Positions 1 through 11,275 of a stretch of DNA of 64,000 nt are shown piece by piece. The stretch spans positions 1 to 64,000 of the forward strand of contig VXAZ01003462.1 in NCBI GenBank assembly GCA_013399875.1. Reading direction: 5' to 3'. The notes beneath the pieces are model-generated. The model ran no database searches, had not been told where the DNA came from, and saw nothing but the letters and a program-made list of their open reading frames with translations. The position numbers and the translations under genes are program-made. Source of the DNA: Gymnorhina tibicen (taxonomy: Eukaryota; Chordata; Aves; Passeriformes; Artamidae). Position 1 is the stretch's first letter. Each line of letters begins with the position of its first letter.

Positions 1-1553
1 TCTATTGTGCTGCATTTGGCTCACTTGCACAAGATTAATATTTTGGCTATTCTGAAGAAACACATAAGAGAAAAGAAAGGACACAAGTTGGCATGTTGTC
101 AAGAGATGAAATTTTTAACACAGTATGATGAACAATATTACTTGTTTTCATAATCTCCCACAGAAGCCTGGGGAAAGTCTCTTGCTGAGAGTCTCTTGCT
201 GCTTGGATTTTCATTTTTTAATGGTGCTGCCTTCTGCAGGAGGGAATGAATGAGACTCAAATCACCATTCACATCTGAAAGAGGAAGCTCTCCATCAGAA
301 TCTTACAACCTCACCTGAAGGAACAGTTATTCCTTGTTTGGACTACCACACTGATTTGTCTCAGAGTGCAGGAATTGTGCTTGAAAGTCACTACAGACTT
401 TAAAAATTACTTTGTCACTACAAAAAAAAAATTAAAAAATATCACTGCTTATTAAGTATTGCATTCTGTACCATCCACCCACAGAATCTGTCAGCAATAT
501 AACAACAGCCTTGTTAGCAAAAGCTCTTGGAGATTGTTAGCCTGAGTGCAGACCAACTGAAAGTGTAGGTGAACATTAAATCCAACCCAAAATAATCAAG
601 CAGCTCCAAGTGTCAGCAGATCTATAATCAAGGTGGTATTTAAGCTGATGTTCTTCTAAGACTTCAGTTATTATCGCCAATCCATGAAGATGGAAGTCTT
701 TAATATAGCAAGATGTCAGTTCCTCAAACATCATCCTCCATCCCATTTGGCAACGGCACTACTGTAGGAACACCGGACTTCTGATGTTGTGGAAGAAATC
801 AGCAGTTAGACACTTGATCACCACCATCTTGAATTTTGTTCTGCAATTAGCTGGCAAGATGGTGCAGGAAGTTCAGCCCTTGTGAAAGGCAAAACAGTGC
901 TGCTAACTCAAAGTGGAGTTCTGGACTCAGCAGGTCCCAGGAGAGGCTGGCCATCCCCAAGGCCTCTCTCAAGATGCCTAGGGTCCCAGCTTACAGCCTC
1001 TTGTCCCTCAGGTGCCAGCACATCTCTGCAGAGGACCACGGACCACCTTCAGAATCACCCATACCATGGGTGCCTTCCCCCAGCTCTCCGTGAAGTCCAG
1101 GCTGTCAGAGGTCTGAGCACAGTGGGCTAAGAGATGGCCCACCTAAGTGCCACAAGCGATTATTTAAAAGCAGCTATATAGATTTGATTTGTACAATTTA
1201 AGCTTGTTAAAAATGGTGCACTTAAGACCACTCCATATTTCAAATTTTTTTAAGAAGTTAGCAATTTCCTACGAAAATAATAACAAGAGACCTGTTTCTA
1301 CTCATGTCTATATTTTAAAACTTTTGAGTAAGATTTACTCAGGCTTCACTATACAAAATGTCTTTCAGCATCTTAAGTGAAGCTGCAATTTTTAAAAAAC
1401 AGAAATGTTTTTAGTTTCTAGAGGTTTCTAGAATGAATGTCTTGAAAGGCAACCCTTCTGGGGCTCAGCAAGGCCTTGAGGAGTGTCTCCAGCGCCTGAG
1501 GTGGGAACACTGGCTGCAAGTGCACTGCATCAGTCTGGATGCAGTCACAGGAA
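1..1553. other. 3' flank / 3' UTR side of PDCL3, no other gene seen
   Basis: This stretch lies downstream of the PDCL3 stop codon, which is on the minus strand. The nearest part must hold its 3' UTR. I found no canonical AATAAA on the minus strand (TTTATT on the plus strand); ATTAAA-type variants occur near 695 and 215, so the cleavage site is undecided. ORFs here are short, lack exon-like borders and resemble nothing I know. Confidence 0.5.
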
Positions 1554-4500
1554 TTAGTCATCCTCTGAGTCACTCTCTCCCCTGGCTGGGACACACACCC
1601 TGATGGAGGACATGAGCTGGTCCTGGATCTGCTTCCTGGGGTTCTCTTCGAGGTCTGTCTTGATGGCACCCGACTCTGAAATCTTCCACTCCAATTCTGT
1701 GCAGTGCAAAACAAGAGTCATGAATGTAGGGGAGCAAACTGGAGAAAGCCCAACCTTCACTCCCCAGCTGACTTCCCTTATCACCCTACCACACCACCAC
1801 CACCACCACACTAGGGCCCTCCTCCCCTTCTTCTTCCATAGCCAGAGCCAAGCTCCTGCCCTGTTTACCACACCTGTTCCAGCCAAGCCCTCCTTTCCCA
1901 GTCCCTAGTGCTGGCACAGGTCTCAGCCCAGGGCACAGAGGTCAGGGTACTGCTCTGCAGCCCACCAGTGACATCCCCAGTGCCACCCTGCTCACCTTGC
2001 AACCAAGAGTGCAAAAGAGGTGATGGATACAGAGCAGCAGCTTTAGAGGCAATTCTCCCAGTGAAAGTGAATTCTACCTCCTTCTAACCACTTAAGGGCA
2101 GAAGACATGTTTGCACATCTATTGCCAGTGAAGGAATACTGCTGGTATATTCTGTTATATATAGCTGTTCCCATCATACACTCAGCTCATCACAATCAGA
2201 AGAGGCAGGGAATAAATTTAATAAAGGGCAAAATTTGTGGAAATTTCATGTACACATCTGAATTACAGGTAATTTTAAGAGATGTACCTTGTAAATAGAA
2301 TTCTCCCCTTTGCCTCTACATCACACACTAAATATTAGTTCCTTAAGACAGTAAAGAGAGACCACCACCAGCAGTAGGCCCAAATTGGACTGGATTGCTT
2401 CCCAGAAGTGGTAGAAGGCCAATACAACACATTCCCTTGAAACCTTTCTCCTACTCCTGCTGACAATCCTATAAATCTAATTTCCTTCAGATGTGTATTT
2501 CCTTCAGAATAATGAATCCAACCTCACACTTTCTTTAATCTCCAGTGGAAGGCACCTGGCCTAGGGGAGAAGGAAGGAAGACATAAAAGAAAGTGCAGAA
2601 ATTTCAGTGCACAGCTTCCTGTGATGACTGAATTAAGCTGACTCAGTCAGGAACAGAACAACAGACAAACATATGCCATCCTCTTAAAAATGCAACAAGG
2701 AGCCCTACAGTCCAATAGGCAAGTGCACAGATTATCACTGCAGGCAAGGGCAGGCATTCATGTCCAAGACACTCAAAGAACATGCATGGGTACTGTTTAC
2801 CCTTTAATATATCCAGCAAAATTTGTTTCACCCAACACAGGACATAAATACATGCACACACAAGACAAATATCTGTATGTTGGCCTATCACTCACTGCTT
2901 GTACAAGATAGTACTCATCTGCTTGAGCCATAGGGGTGAAAAAAAAAATCTAATATGATTTTCAGCACCCCCCTTCTCCTTCTAAGCTTCATTTCTCTCA
3001 CTCCCAGCAAAACAGTTTTGCTTTTCCTTTGGAAGACCAGAGATGCAGACACTCACCGTCCCTTGTCAAGTTCATGCCACCGAACACCAAAGGCCCAATG
3101 AACTGAGCTTTGATGTCTCCCTCCAGGTACACAAATATCGTAGGCAGGTTCTTATCGGGATAGTTGGGAATGCAGGTGGTAGAGATCGCTTTGATGAATT
3201 TCACATCTCTGAACTTCTTTGCAAGCCCGCTCATATGCTGATTTATCAAGGCACAGAGTGGAATTCTGTGAAGAACAGCAATGCACACACATAAGGAAAA
3301 AACAACAGACAATTTAAAAAGTAAACGGCTCCAGAAGAAAGGTCAGAAATATCAGATTGATGAGTTTCTGGAAAAACAAAAGTACCAGAAGCAATTCTGA
3401 ATACTTTTGTTGTCCAGTATTCCAGGACTCAAAGGAGATCAGCACCACTGGATATTGTGGTGTGTGGTAGGTTCTTTGTTTTAATATATTAGTAATGCAA
3501 CCTTCCCCTCTATCCCCTTTATATACAGGGAAACTTATGAATTTAAGATACTTAGAAATTGCATGAGCAAGGGCAAAATAAAAAGAAAAGCTGCTCCTGG
3601 AAGAAAGCATGCAAATGATGATCAACACTTGTGAGGAAATTAGAGACAAATAACAACAGCAAGTATTTATAACCCTTCCAACAAATTCTAGCAACTTAAC
3701 AGACCTTTTTGACAAGGTTTTCCATCATGGTGACAGGACTGGAAACCTTGCTCACTCCATTTGTATGCCACTAGAAACCAAGCTAAATACACATTGATCC
3801 TTCTTATTCACAGCCCCTTGCATTTAATCCAGAATAATTTCCAAAGCTTGGATATTTCAGTGGCAGCAGTTACCTCCATGGCAGCTGTATGGTACACATC
3901 ATGCTGTGCCACACAGATGTATAAAAAAGCCAATCCATGGTAACATCATTCTAAAATGAAGTTCAGCAGTCTTGACTCAACACTATTGAAAGTACAAATT
4001 TTTTTTTATTTCTTAGAACTTGAGAATCAGTCCTTAATTCCACAATAACTACACATTTACCTTGGAGCATTTTCAGCTATTGACAGTGCAAGGTTTAATG
4101 GTTAAAAAAAAGTTCTTACCCTTGTTTGTAGAGGTGCAAGACTACCCATATACCTTTTCCAGCTTTTGTAACCTCTTGAACATAATCTTTTCCCGAAATC
4201 TCCAAGACTTCCCCGAATTTATTCTTCATTTGAGCTGCCTTCATTTCTGCTAACCTTTGCTGCCTGAATAGCCAGGAATGGAAAAGGTATCTTGTGAATA
4301 GATGCGTTTTTTTAACAGAACAACACTTGAAGGAGCTGGTTGAAACCTAGACTTCAGAGACACATTACAAACTTCTTCTAACTCCACAGCAATGAAAGTA
4401 AAATGGCACAGTAGATGCTCTTGTATTTGCATCGTAAGTTAAAACCACCAACATGCAAGAAGTACAACTATGTTTTTAGAAATGCTTTTTTGTCCTCATT

Positions 4501-7500
4501 TCTGGCGTCACTAGACATTTCTTCTGCAGATAATACACTACAAAACTAAATGGCAAAAACCATGAGAGAGGTTATGAGATAGAGGGAAACCAACACTAAT
4601 TATGCAAATCTGCAGCACCTTAATCTCATTCACACAAAATTTAGGAAATATTGGAGGTGATTTTCAAAGCTCTCAGGATCCCCAGCCACGCACTCAGCAG
4701 GTGCACATTATTTCTGCAAAGCTAGGTTGTAGATAAAGGATACTGAATTCAAACGCTGTTACCCTTTTAAAGACACTTAGAAGCTCCACAAGAGACCAGA
4801 AACACAACCCCCTTTTTCCATCATCCTAAAAACATCCTTTCTCTTCAACAATATCTAAAAGCATATAAAAGAAAGACCCTCCAATTATCATTAAAGCCAA
4901 ATTCTGCAAGCTGCTCTGACCTGTACATTTCAATAGCTTTCTCATCTTCCTCATTAAATTCGTCTTCATTCTCTTCTAGCTCTTCCAGAGTCATGTCCTC
5001 ATAAGTTTTCACTAAAATGGAAGAAACATCAAATAGGCAAAAAAACCGCATTCCAAGATTAAAACTCATCAGCTTTTATCAATCCAAAAGAATTTATTTA
5101 CTCTAAGGACAGATTAATAGGAAATATGGGGTGGATTTTTTGGAGTATTATCTTGCAATAATGGAATGGCTTGGGTTGAAAGGGACCTTAAAGATCATCC
5201 AGTTCCAACCCCTCCTGCCAAGGCCAGGGACACCTTTCACTAGAGCAGGTTGCTCAAAGCCCCATCCAACCTGGCCTTGAACACTTCCAGTGATGGGACA
5301 TCCACAGCTTCTCTGGGCAACCTGTTTCAGTGCTTCACATCCCTCACAGCAAAGAATTTCTTCTTAAATATCTAATCTAAGCCTTCATCTTAAGGCCATT
5401 CCCCCTTGTCCTATCTATCACTACATGGTATTGTAAAGTTGGAATTGCCCTTAGGAGCTGGGACTTCAGTGATCCTTGTGGATCCCTTCCAACTCAGGAT
5501 ATTCTATGGTTCTATTCTATGATTCTAAAAAGTCTCTTGTCAGTCTCTTTGGCACTGGAAGGTGCTACAGTTCTCCCCCAAGCCTTCTCCTCTCCAGGCT
5601 GAGCAGCCCCAGCTTTCTCAACCTGTCATTATTATTCCTACTGGATTTTTAGGAAGTGGTATGTGCTTTAGATATACAGATGGAAAGAATATGATGGAAA
5701 GGCCTCTGAGCTGAAGACTGCCTAGACTAGCACCCAGCTACCTGCATGAGTTTCAAGTTTAGCAGCTGCAGCACAGACATGCACTTCATCTGGCAGACTT
5801 CCTTTGCACTGTTCTTGTTTCAGTTTTCAAACATTTACTTCCATAAAAATACAGAGGTGACATGAAGAACAAAGCTTTCCTGTGCTGGAAGAATCCATGT
5901 GTTCAGGAATACATTTGCTGGATACCATTAACAGCTGATCACCCTGCACAGATGAAGCTTTAGCATCCCTACAGACCTGGAAAACGATGCATTGCTTTAC
6001 AGGCATATAAACATTGCTGCTGGCCATTTCTTTGAAAAAGGTTCCTCCAGGAGCCGTTCTAAGGCTTGTTCTGCTGCTGCCTGAGTTGGCTGGTCACTCA
6101 CCAAGAGATTTCTGAAGGATGGCAAACTGTTCCTCTTCCTTTGCACGTTCCTGTTCCTCCAGGTTTTCCTTTGGAGGAAGGATACCTTTCTTGCGCAGAA
6201 TGTCATTCCACTCCGTGTCCTTATTTGGATCCTGGAACAGAACAACAAATGCGTGATATTTCTTCAAAGTGAAAGTTACCACTTCCAGAACTCAACACAG
6301 TTGCTAAACTGGTAACTGGATGGATGGTGCCAGAAAGTCACAGTGTGAATCCTCCTGATGCCGAGGCTTCTTTCCAGCCCCAGACCTGCAGCACCCTGAA
6401 GACTGACTTTGTTTTATTCCATCCCACTCACAGCACATACAGGAGGTCTTGGTTGGGCACCACAGTTTGAAGCATTGTAACCTCTGCTGCATCTCTCACA
6501 AAGTGCAATGGAAGGAGAGGGTATCAGCTGGGTGACAGGGAAGCATGCTGGCCAGAGGGCTCCCTTGTAGACCCTCAGCAGTACAGGCCACCAAATCAAT
6601 GGTCACTGCATAAGAAAGCACTAGTGACAAGACACACACAGGCACAAACCTTACAGACCTAACTCTCAGTACATCGGAAGTCTCCTTGTTAGATTCAAGT
6701 CAGAGTGACCACGTAAAGTGCTTAGAGAAAAGCAAGCAGTCTCTGTCAGCCAAGCCCATTACTAAGGATTCAGATCTAAATCTACAGCTAAACTATTCCT
6801 GAGACTTCACTGTAAAATAGTTGCAATAACCCTACAAAACAAGGCCAATAGGCCCCTGTGTATTGTTGAAAAGCTCAGTATAAGACTTTCCTATTTAGCA
6901 AGCAATTTAATTTTTTAAAATACAAGAAATCTCAGTGATAAGCACCCACTGGCTGATTGTGCTTCCTTGCTATCTTGGCCTAGGGCCGCTTTGAAAACTG
7001 AACACACCTATTGCATTGCTATAGCTTGCATCAGTACACCTTACACTAGGTCTGTTAACAGCCATATAACCATATCTCTTCTCAGACTAAACCCCAGGAC
7101 TTATGGACTACCGGGGACAGAAAGGGAGGGATAGGGGGCAAAGGGGGAGAAGAAAAGGAAGAAAATAAAGAAAGACAACAATGTAGCTCAGCACACAGAA
7201 CACCAGATTATTATTTTTTTTCCTGTCTCTGACAGTGCTCACCTTTACCTCGACCCCGCATTTACTATCATTTACGCTGATGCACTGCCTGAAACGCCCA
7301 CCCGCTCACTAAAGTAGTGAATTAAGTACCGTACTTGCAAAAAAAGCAACAAACCGCCACAAACCCAGCCATGGAGCTGCCGAACAACACCGCCGCGTAA
7401 CAGCCACCTCAGCCCCGAGAGAGCGGCACGAAACCGGGCCGCCCCCACCCCGGCTGCCCCGGGCACTCGGCCGGGGAGGGCGGCCCGTGGCTGTCGGCGG

Positions 7501-7596
7501 GGCCTCAGCCCTCGGCCCGGCCGGGCTCGCCCCGCAGCACCGCCCGCACACGGCCGGGTGCGGGGACACGGGGGAACCGCGGCTGCTCACCTGCAT
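1554..7596 (-). CDS. PDCL3: Phosducin-like protein 3 (PDCL3), complete, six coding exons
   Basis: Cytosolic phosducin-family protein that binds the CCT/TRiC chaperonin and, in the literature, supports VEGFR2 folding and stability and modulates caspase activation. Coding exons read on the minus strand: 7596-7591 (Met-Gln only), 6231-6102, 5011-4921, 4263-4120, 3265-3057, 1696-1554. All internal borders are GT/AG and phases join to 723 nt, 240 aa plus stop; human PDCL3 is 239 aa. Diagnostic segments are [18 protein letters not shown] near the N terminus, [20 protein letters not shown], then the thioredoxin-like fold (about residues 90-215) with [38 protein letters not shown] and [20 protein letters not shown]. 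The tail is acidic, ending SDSEDD. The start is fixed by the conserved MQDPN junction across the first intron. A CR1 nest sits in intron 2. Nothing suggests inactivation. Confidence 0.96.
1792..1809. repeat. (CAC)n microsatellite
   Basis: Six perfect CAC/ACC units in the last intron of PDCL3 (1697-3056). No function is suggested. Confidence 0.85.
5150..5640 (-). mobile_element. CR1 LINE 3' fragment with a second CR1 nested in it
   Basis: The sequence reads as the complement of the CR1 3' region, with the familiar blocks gggaccttaaagatcatcc, ccaacctggccttgaacac and ctccaggctgagcagcccc, so the older copy lies on the minus strand. At about 5427-5529 it is interrupted by a short plus-strand CR1 3' end, which finishes in octamer-like ATTCTATGGTTCTATTCTATGATTCT sequence. 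After it the older element resumes (aaaaagtctc). The nest lies in PDCL3 intron 2. Confidence 0.9.
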
Positions 7597-7635
7597 CGTG
7601 CCGGCGGGGCCGGGGCCGGGGCCGTGCCCGGGCAG
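7370..7635 (-). promoter_or_regulatory. PDCL3 CpG island and 5' UTR (truncated by an N)
   Basis: Strongly GC- and CpG-rich DNA surrounds the first PDCL3 coding exon (ATG at 7596), covering the start of intron 1 and the 5' UTR. This is the expected TATA-less housekeeping promoter. The island stops abruptly at an N at 7636 and CR1-like sequence follows directly, so the upstream half of the promoter is probably missing from the assembly. The start site cannot be read. Confidence 0.75.
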
Positions 7636-7637
7636 NA

Positions 7638-7805
7638 AAGGCACCGTAAAGATCATCAGTCCCCCTGCTGTGGGCAGGGTCACCTTCCAGTAAACGAGGT
7701 TGCTCAAAGCCTCATTCAACCTGGCCTAGAATAACCATGCTTGAGCAGGGAGAGTGGAGAGATGACCCACCGTGCTCCCTTCCAATCTTATTCTGTGATT
7801 CCCTG
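7638..7805. mobile_element. CR1 fragments in opposed orientation
   Basis: Roughly 7638-7730 resembles the complement of a CR1 3' region (aggttgctcaaagcctcatt, caacctggcc). Roughly 7738-7805 is a plus-strand CR1 3' end finishing in cccttccaatcttattctgt followed by gatt. The two short pieces abut tail to tail immediately beside the N at 7636. Confidence 0.7.
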
Positions 7806-7921
7806 TAACTTTTCTCTTTCCACTTCACTGAGTCTTTTTTATCCGTTTGCATTTCATGCCGTGCTTTATTTCCCCACTGGTTTATCTTCTTATTTTTCTT
7901 TCCGTGATCTGTTATAAAATC

Positions 7922-7947
7922 AAATAAAATGAAATGAAATGAAATGA
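7922..7947. repeat. (AAATG)n microsatellite
   Basis: About five units of AAATG/AAATA, with the right-hand units perfect. Confidence 0.8.
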
Positions 7948-10836
7948 GCAATCAAGCCTATATTATCCTTACTAGGCATAATTATCTGTACTTGTAATAA
8001 TGTTAGGATTGGATCATAGCCAACTAACACGATCAGAAATTTGTCTCTAGATAGTTACTTTTATTTCAGTTTTGAGTCTGTGTTAAAGTATCCCTCAGAA
8101 AACACTGAGAAGTGCGTCAAGTGTGGTGACCCAAGTCCTCTTGGGATCAACACCCCGTTCCATACAAACGGGCACCTAGGCCTGCCCTTTCAAAGAACTG
8201 AGTAGATCTTTTCAGCTTGCTTCTCAAAGACACACAGCAGAGAAGAGGGAAGAATCACCCCAAGACAGACCTGCTCCTGCTTCCCTTCCCCTCTTTTTAT
8301 GCTCTAGCCCAATGGACAGGATGCTCACCCGGAAAGGGGGAGCCCAGATCTCAGTCCCCAGAAAAGGACCCGAAAGAATCTGCCAGCAGGCTTTAAGACT
8401 GTGTTTGGGCATGTGGAGGAAGGACTGTCTCAGCTCTGACAAGGGCCTGAAAATAAAATTCAGAAGCCCTGCTGCTTACACACGTTGTAAGATCATGGGC
8501 ATCCCATTAACAGCCAGTTATTCTGAAGTGGGCTGGCCACTTTCCCTGTGCTGAGTCTGGGTTACTGAAGGGAAGGCACAGCCACCTTTTCTGCCTTTGA
8601 ATTAGAAGAAATGGACAGCTGTGCTTTGAGAGGACATCAGTCCTTATGGTGAGCGTTTGGACATGCAGAGGTTGTCCAATGCCCTGAGGTGGTGGGAAAC
8701 TCAGCCTCACTCAGCTTGGACTAAATGTTCATCCTTGTGGGAAAAGTGGGTGAGTGCCACAAATACAGGTGCTGTGAGGCTCTGACCCACAGCTGGTATC
8801 TGGCAGACAGAACCAAAGGCTGAGCTGCTCATGACAGTTTTGTTGTCTGAATGTTTTGCCAGAGCCTGGGCTTCCGGAGTACCCTGTGTTTTAAGTAGTC
8901 ATCTTCTGTGGCTGAAATACTCTTCACACCCACAGCTCTTGTATGTTGCTGGTTGGAACCTACTTTGAATGACAGAAAATGAACACAAAAAGAGTATGAG
9001 CAGGAAGTGAGCACTGATTTTTTTAAAAGGTGCTCAAAAATATTCCTTTGCCTTAGGTGAGATTTTTGCCCAGGTGAACTGAGAGGAACTAGCCAAGCAC
9101 CCTCAGCACCAGAACTGCAGTAAACCCTGAGCCCCATCTGGGACAGAGAGTTACTAGAAGAGGGGGCAGAAGCCTAAATCTTGGGAGCAGCCCCATCACA
9201 TCTCTTGGTGGGGCTCAGACACAATGTGAACCAAGCATTACTCTGCCCAGGACACATATAAAGCAAAACACAGCTTCTCCCTCCCACCCAACTAAAAATA
9301 TATTTATAAATCCCATTTTCCCTATGTACTTTTTTATCAGGCCTCATCAGGAAGAGGAGGACTGTTTTTACACATAGTGTACAGACAGAAATACTCCAGC
9401 CAGAGTGGGTGAGAACTGGCAGTGTCATAGTGAAACTGAAATGTAGCTATGGCTCAGCCCTTGGAGACAGCCTGCCTTCTTCCCTCTCACCCTCCGACTT
9501 TGCTTCTGAGCACCTGGAATGTATTTCTTCATTTTGCCCTAAATCAGGGATTAGGTGAAGGAAGATGAAGCATGTGTGCAAATGACTCATTAATTATCCA
9601 GGTGACCCACTGATGAGGAGACAAAGTTGCTAGTAAAAAGGTTCTGGGCCTAGGGGTAGAGGTGTTATGTGGCTTGTCTATGGCTGAGTGTAGGTTGCAA
9701 CAAGCCACAGACTAGGACAAAATAAAAATTTTTGAAGGTAAGGTGATGCATTTTTTATTTATAGTGTATTGTGGAATATTTGGGGTTGTTGTGGGCTCTA
9801 TGTTTTTTTTGTAAGTTAGCTGCCTCTATTGCATGGTATGCCTGTACTGTGAGTAGTTTAGAAAAAATATTGTCTGGTAATAGGGATAAGGAGTTATGGT
9901 GTGGTTTGCTTGGATTTTATTAGGGGCTGGGGTTTTTTAATTTTTACTTTTTTTCACCTTCTTCTCAAAGCTTATTCTGATTTTTCTTAAGTACTTAAAC
10001 CTCTCTACATATTAATGTAGTGATGGGTGTTCTTGTATAGTGCAAGCAGCTGTGCTGGAAGTTAACTGTCCTATTTACTCATAGACTAAAAATGTTTTTT
10101 AAATGAGTATTTTTGCTACTCTAGTTGTAAGAGTATTCTAGCTGTGCCGAATTTCCTTCATCATGAGGAAGTAGGTGGTAATTTCTATTCTTCAGTCTGC
10201 ATTGTGCTGTCTGAATAAATTCATCTTTTTCCTGGTGCAGAAGATGTCCAGTAGTACTCTTATTACAGCCAGAGAATACCACTTGGGGAGTTAATTTAAA
10301 ACTCTGTGTGAAAATGCCCTGGAGTATTTTGGGTATAACAAGCTGTGGGCTGCAAGAGTTTTTCCATTTTTAGATTTAAAATGGAGGAAAGTTGTAACTT
10401 GATAGTAGAAGAAGTTGTAATACAGATTCCTCTTGGAAGAAGAGACAGGCTTGGCCCCAAGTTAGCTTTGAGGTAACAGTTGTGGTGTTTAAAAAAATCT
10501 TACTGAAGAAGATCCACTGTGCCTCAATCCTAAATGCATTCCAAGTAGCTGGGTAAAGCCTCTCTTCTTTTGAGCCCTTCATATCTAACTTCAGTAGCCC
10601 TTGACAGGTTTTGCAATGAGATCCTTCTCCTAAAAGGCAGACTGTAGAAGGGCAATGACAGTTAAAATTTTAGCTCTGCTCTTGATGAACTGTGGTGTGT
10701 GGCGAGCTCTTTCCTCAAGAAAAGAATGAGCTTTCTCCTTGATGTGGAGGAGCAGAAAGGGTAACTGACCTTGCTGTTGCCTCCTCTTGCTATCCATTAG
10801 CTGTAGCCCAAGCACCCAAGTATTTTGAAGCCCTCC

Positions 10837-10863
10837 ACCCCTCTGTGTCTCCTTGCCCATCAG
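10837..10863 (+). promoter_or_regulatory. Candidate splice acceptor just 5' of the H2A-like ATG
   Basis: A pyrimidine-rich run (cctccacccctctgtgtctc) followed by cttgcccatcag ends one base before the AATG. It looks like a genuine 3' splice site, which would put the whole coding region in the last exon behind a noncoding 5' exon. Inference only; RNA data are needed to show it is used. Confidence 0.4.
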
Positions 10864-10864
10864 A

Positions 10865-11275
10865 ATGTCTGGACGTGGAAAGAAACAAGCAGTGGCTGGA
10901 AGTGCATCAAGGAGAAGCAAATCAGCCAGGGCAGGTCTGCAGTTCCCTGTGGGTCGTGTCTGTAGATTCCTCCAGAGAGGGAAGTACGCTGATAGGATTG
11001 CTTCTGGCGCTGCCATCTACCTGGCTGCAGTAATGGAGTACATGGTAGCAGAGGTCCTGGAGCTGGCAGGGAATGCTGCGCATGAAAACAAGAAAACAAG
11101 GATCCTGCCCAGGCACATTCAGCTGGCTGTGAGAAGTGATGAAGAGCTGAACAAGTTCTTTGCCTGTGTGACCATTCCTCAAGGCGGGGTTATACCGAAT
11201 ATCCTTTCTCAGCTCCTTCCAAAGAAAACGAGTAGAAATGTTGCTTTGTCTCAGGAATACGGTGGTAGCCAGTGA
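10865..11275 (+). CDS. Divergent histone H2A variant, single-exon ORF, 136 aa
   Basis: Nucleosome core histone, expected to pair with H2B. The ORF is intact, starts MSGRGKKQA and has the whole histone fold: [10 protein letters not shown] (23-32), a changed L1 loop (RGKYADRI), [36 protein letters not shown] and [12 protein letters not shown]. Acidic-patch residues are kept (E58, E63, E66, D92, E93, E94) and LLPKK (117-121) retains the C-terminal ubiquitination lysines. The tail carries an H2A.X-type SQEY (129-132), followed by GGSQ. Substitutions run along the whole protein, including the N tail, where lysines at the canonical 13/15 region are replaced by Ser/Arg. A good acceptor (pyrimidine tract plus CAG, 10837-10863) lies just before the ATG, and no histone 3' stem-loop is visible after the stop, so a spliced, polyadenylated, replication-independent mRNA is inferred. 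It is not one of the replication-dependent H2As I know. H2A.X-derived or germline variant is the best guess. A young pseudogene is possible but there is no lesion. Confidence 0.88.
   Translation: MSGRGKKQAVAGSASRRSKSARAGLQFPVGRVCRFLQRGKYADRIASGAAIYLAAVMEYMVAEVLELAGNAAHENKKTRILPRHIQLAVRSDEELNKFFACVTIPQGGVIPNILSQLLPKKTSRNVALSQEYGGSQ

Larger units (their letters stand above)
7806..10864. other. Intergenic DNA between PDCL3 and the H2A-like gene
   Basis: No conserved protein was recognised on either strand. A pentanucleotide AAATG run lies at 7922-7947. Around 9737/9738 there is a strong splice-donor sequence (TTGAAG followed by GTAAGG) on the plus strand. It could close a noncoding first exon of the histone-like gene, but this is only a possibility. 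No CCAAT plus TATA pair typical of replication-dependent histone genes was noticed just upstream of 10865. Confidence 0.5.
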
